A stretch of 64,000 bases of DNA from Comamonadaceae bacterium (GTDB lineage Bacteria; Pseudomonadota; Gammaproteobacteria; Burkholderiales; Burkholderiaceae_C): the NCBI GenBank assembly GCA_947375135.1, contig CANCER010000013.1:1-64000 (forward strand), given 5' to 3'. The notes beneath the pieces are model-generated. The model made no database searches. It was not told the DNA's origin and saw nothing but the letters and a program-made list of their open reading frames with translations. The translations under genes and the position numbers were made by a program. How positions within the stretch are numbered: the stretch's first letter is position 1; each line of letters begins with the position of its first letter. Shown one piece after another: positions 63,026 through 64,000 of this stretch.

Positions 63026-63978
63026 CAGATGCCCGCCAACACACGCACATGGGCTTCCACGCTACGGGCCAGCGCGTCCAGGTTGTAGCCACCCTCCAGA
63101 CAGGAAACCATACGGCCCTTGGCATGGCGCGCGGCCAGTTCCTTGAGTTGCAGGGTGATCCAGGCGTAGTCGTCCTCCACCAGCCCCATCTGCCCCAGGT
63201 CGTCTTCGCGGTGCGCGTCAAAGCCGGCACTGATCAGAATCAGCTCGGGTTTGAATGCATCCAGCCTTGGCAGCCAAACCCTGGTTACCAATTCGCGGAT
63301 GGCATCGCCCTTGGTGTAGGCCGGCACCGGCATGTTCAGCAGGTTGGTGGCCGTAGAAGCCGCACCGCCATAAGGGTAAAACGGGTGCTGGAAAAAGCTG
63401 GCCATCAGAATGCGTTCGTCGCCGGACACAATGTCTTCGGTGCCGTTGCCGTGGTGCACGTCAAAGTCGATGATGGCCACACGCTTCAGGCCATGCCGGT
63501 CCAGCGCATAGCGCGCCGCCACCGCCACATTGTTGAAAAAACAAAAGCCCATGGCCTTGTCGCGGCAGGCGTGGTGGCCGGGCGGGCGCACCGCGCAAAA
63601 AGCATTGTCCAGCTCACCGGCCATCACAGCATCGGTGGCGGCAAGGGCCGCTCCGGCGGCACGCAGCGCCGCGTCCCAGGTGTGGATATTGATGCAGGTA
63701 TCGGGGTCGATTTGCGCATGGGACGGGCCACCCGCCTGCACCTCGTCCCGCAGACCATCGGTCAGGCCGCGCAGCGCAGCAATATGCATGCGGCCATGCG
63801 CCAACTCCAGATCCGCAATCGGGGCCAGCGGCGCCTCACGCCATTCCAGTTGATCGGCCACGCCGGTGGTGCGCAGGCGCTTGTCTATGGCAGCCAGGCG
63901 CTGCGGGCATTCGGGGTGGCCCGCGCCCATGTCGTGTCGACTGCAGTCGCTGTGGGAGAAGTATCCGGTCTTACTCAC
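63025..63978 (-). CDS. histone deacetylase-like amidohydrolase
   Basis: A 317-residue class II HDAC-like protein. The active-site region RPPGHHA (tandem His), metal ligands in IIDFDVHHGNGTEDIV and ISAGFDAHREDDLG, and the Tyr/Gly-rich GGYNLDALA tail are present. Bacterial members hydrolyse acetylated polyamines or other acetyl-amines, and their substrate varies. The start is GTG at 63978 (SKTGYFSH), the normal family start. It overlaps the MscS gene by one base. Confidence 0.92.
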   Translation of the reverse strand: MSKTGYFSHSDCSRHDMGAGHPECPQRLAAIDKRLRTTGVADQLEWREAPLAPIADLELAHGRMHIAALRGLTDGLRDEVQAGGPSHAQIDPDTCINIHTWDAALRAAGAALAATDAVMAGELDNAFCAVRPPGHHACRDKAMGFCFFNNVAVAARYALDRHGLKRVAIIDFDVHHGNGTEDIVSGDERILMASFFQHPFYPYGGAASTATNLLNMPVPAYTKGDAIRELVTRVWLPRLDAFKPELILISAGFDAHREDDLGQMGLVEDDYAWITLQLKELAARHAKGRMVSCLEGGYNLDALARSVEAHVRVLAGI

Positions 63979-64000
63979 GGGGAACTCGCATTTCAGAAAA

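Overview
The window is high-GC chromosomal DNA from a betaproteobacterium, most likely a member of the Comamonadaceae such as Rhodoferax or a close relative. This rests on protein style, on housekeeping blocks (dnaG-rpoD, grpE-dnaK-dnaJ, valS), and on a porin-cytochrome locus of the MtrAB/PioAB type known from iron-cycling members of this group. The genus is inference; no rRNA gene is present to settle it.

Layout. (1) 1-7.1 kb is an accessory patch: a 5'-truncated dinB joined to AT-rich DNA, a Tli4-like lipoprotein immunity gene followed by a Tle-like lipase (a probable orphan type VI secretion immunity/effector pair), and a single-chain MmeI-like restriction-modification enzyme. (2) 7.1-9.9 kb holds a LysR regulator divergent from a TauD-like dioxygenase and an HD-domain oxygenase. 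The pair matches TmpA/TmpB, which convert 2-trimethylaminoethylphosphonate to glycine betaine and phosphate. (3) 9.8-18.9 kb is ordinary: methyltransferase, queF, alpha/beta hydrolase, yaaA, a secreted cystatin-like protein, DUF2798, valS, a TusA-like protein and cysM. (4) 18.95-28.8 kb is the most notable segment. After tRNA-Leu(CAA) and IS66 debris comes a minus-strand cluster: monoheme cytochrome c, nine-heme cytochrome fused to a b-type membrane domain, decaheme MtrA and beta-barrel MtrB. Upstream on the same strand lie a TlpA thioredoxin, a Cache/PAS histidine kinase and a NarL-family regulator. Together they look like a quinone-pool-to-cell-surface electron conduit with its own sensor.

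(5) 28.8-30.9 kb: a 3-oxoacid CoA-transferase (scoAB) divergent from a PAS-LuxR regulator, with a clean inverted-repeat operator between them. (6) 30.9-36.6 kb: a tripartite RND efflux operon. (7) 36.8-44.3 kb: a four-PAS GGDEF-EAL protein, slyX, an AhpD-like protein, gamma-glutamyltransferase and dnaG. (8) 44.5-54.97 kb: rpoD, a fused pabB-pabC with a TTG start, an HxlR-like regulator, an FKBP isomerase, grpE-dnaK-dnaJ with sigma-32-type promoters, and a beta-CASP hydrolase. (9) 55-57 kb: a decayed VapBC-type module (antitoxin kept, PIN toxin truncated), trhO and a glutathione transferase. (10) 57-64 kb, minus strand: nitronate monooxygenase, acyl-CoA dehydrogenase, etfA/etfB with a palindromic operator, an MscS channel and a histone-deacetylase-like amidohydrolase.

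No CRISPR array, rRNA gene, phage structural gene or intact insertion sequence was seen.
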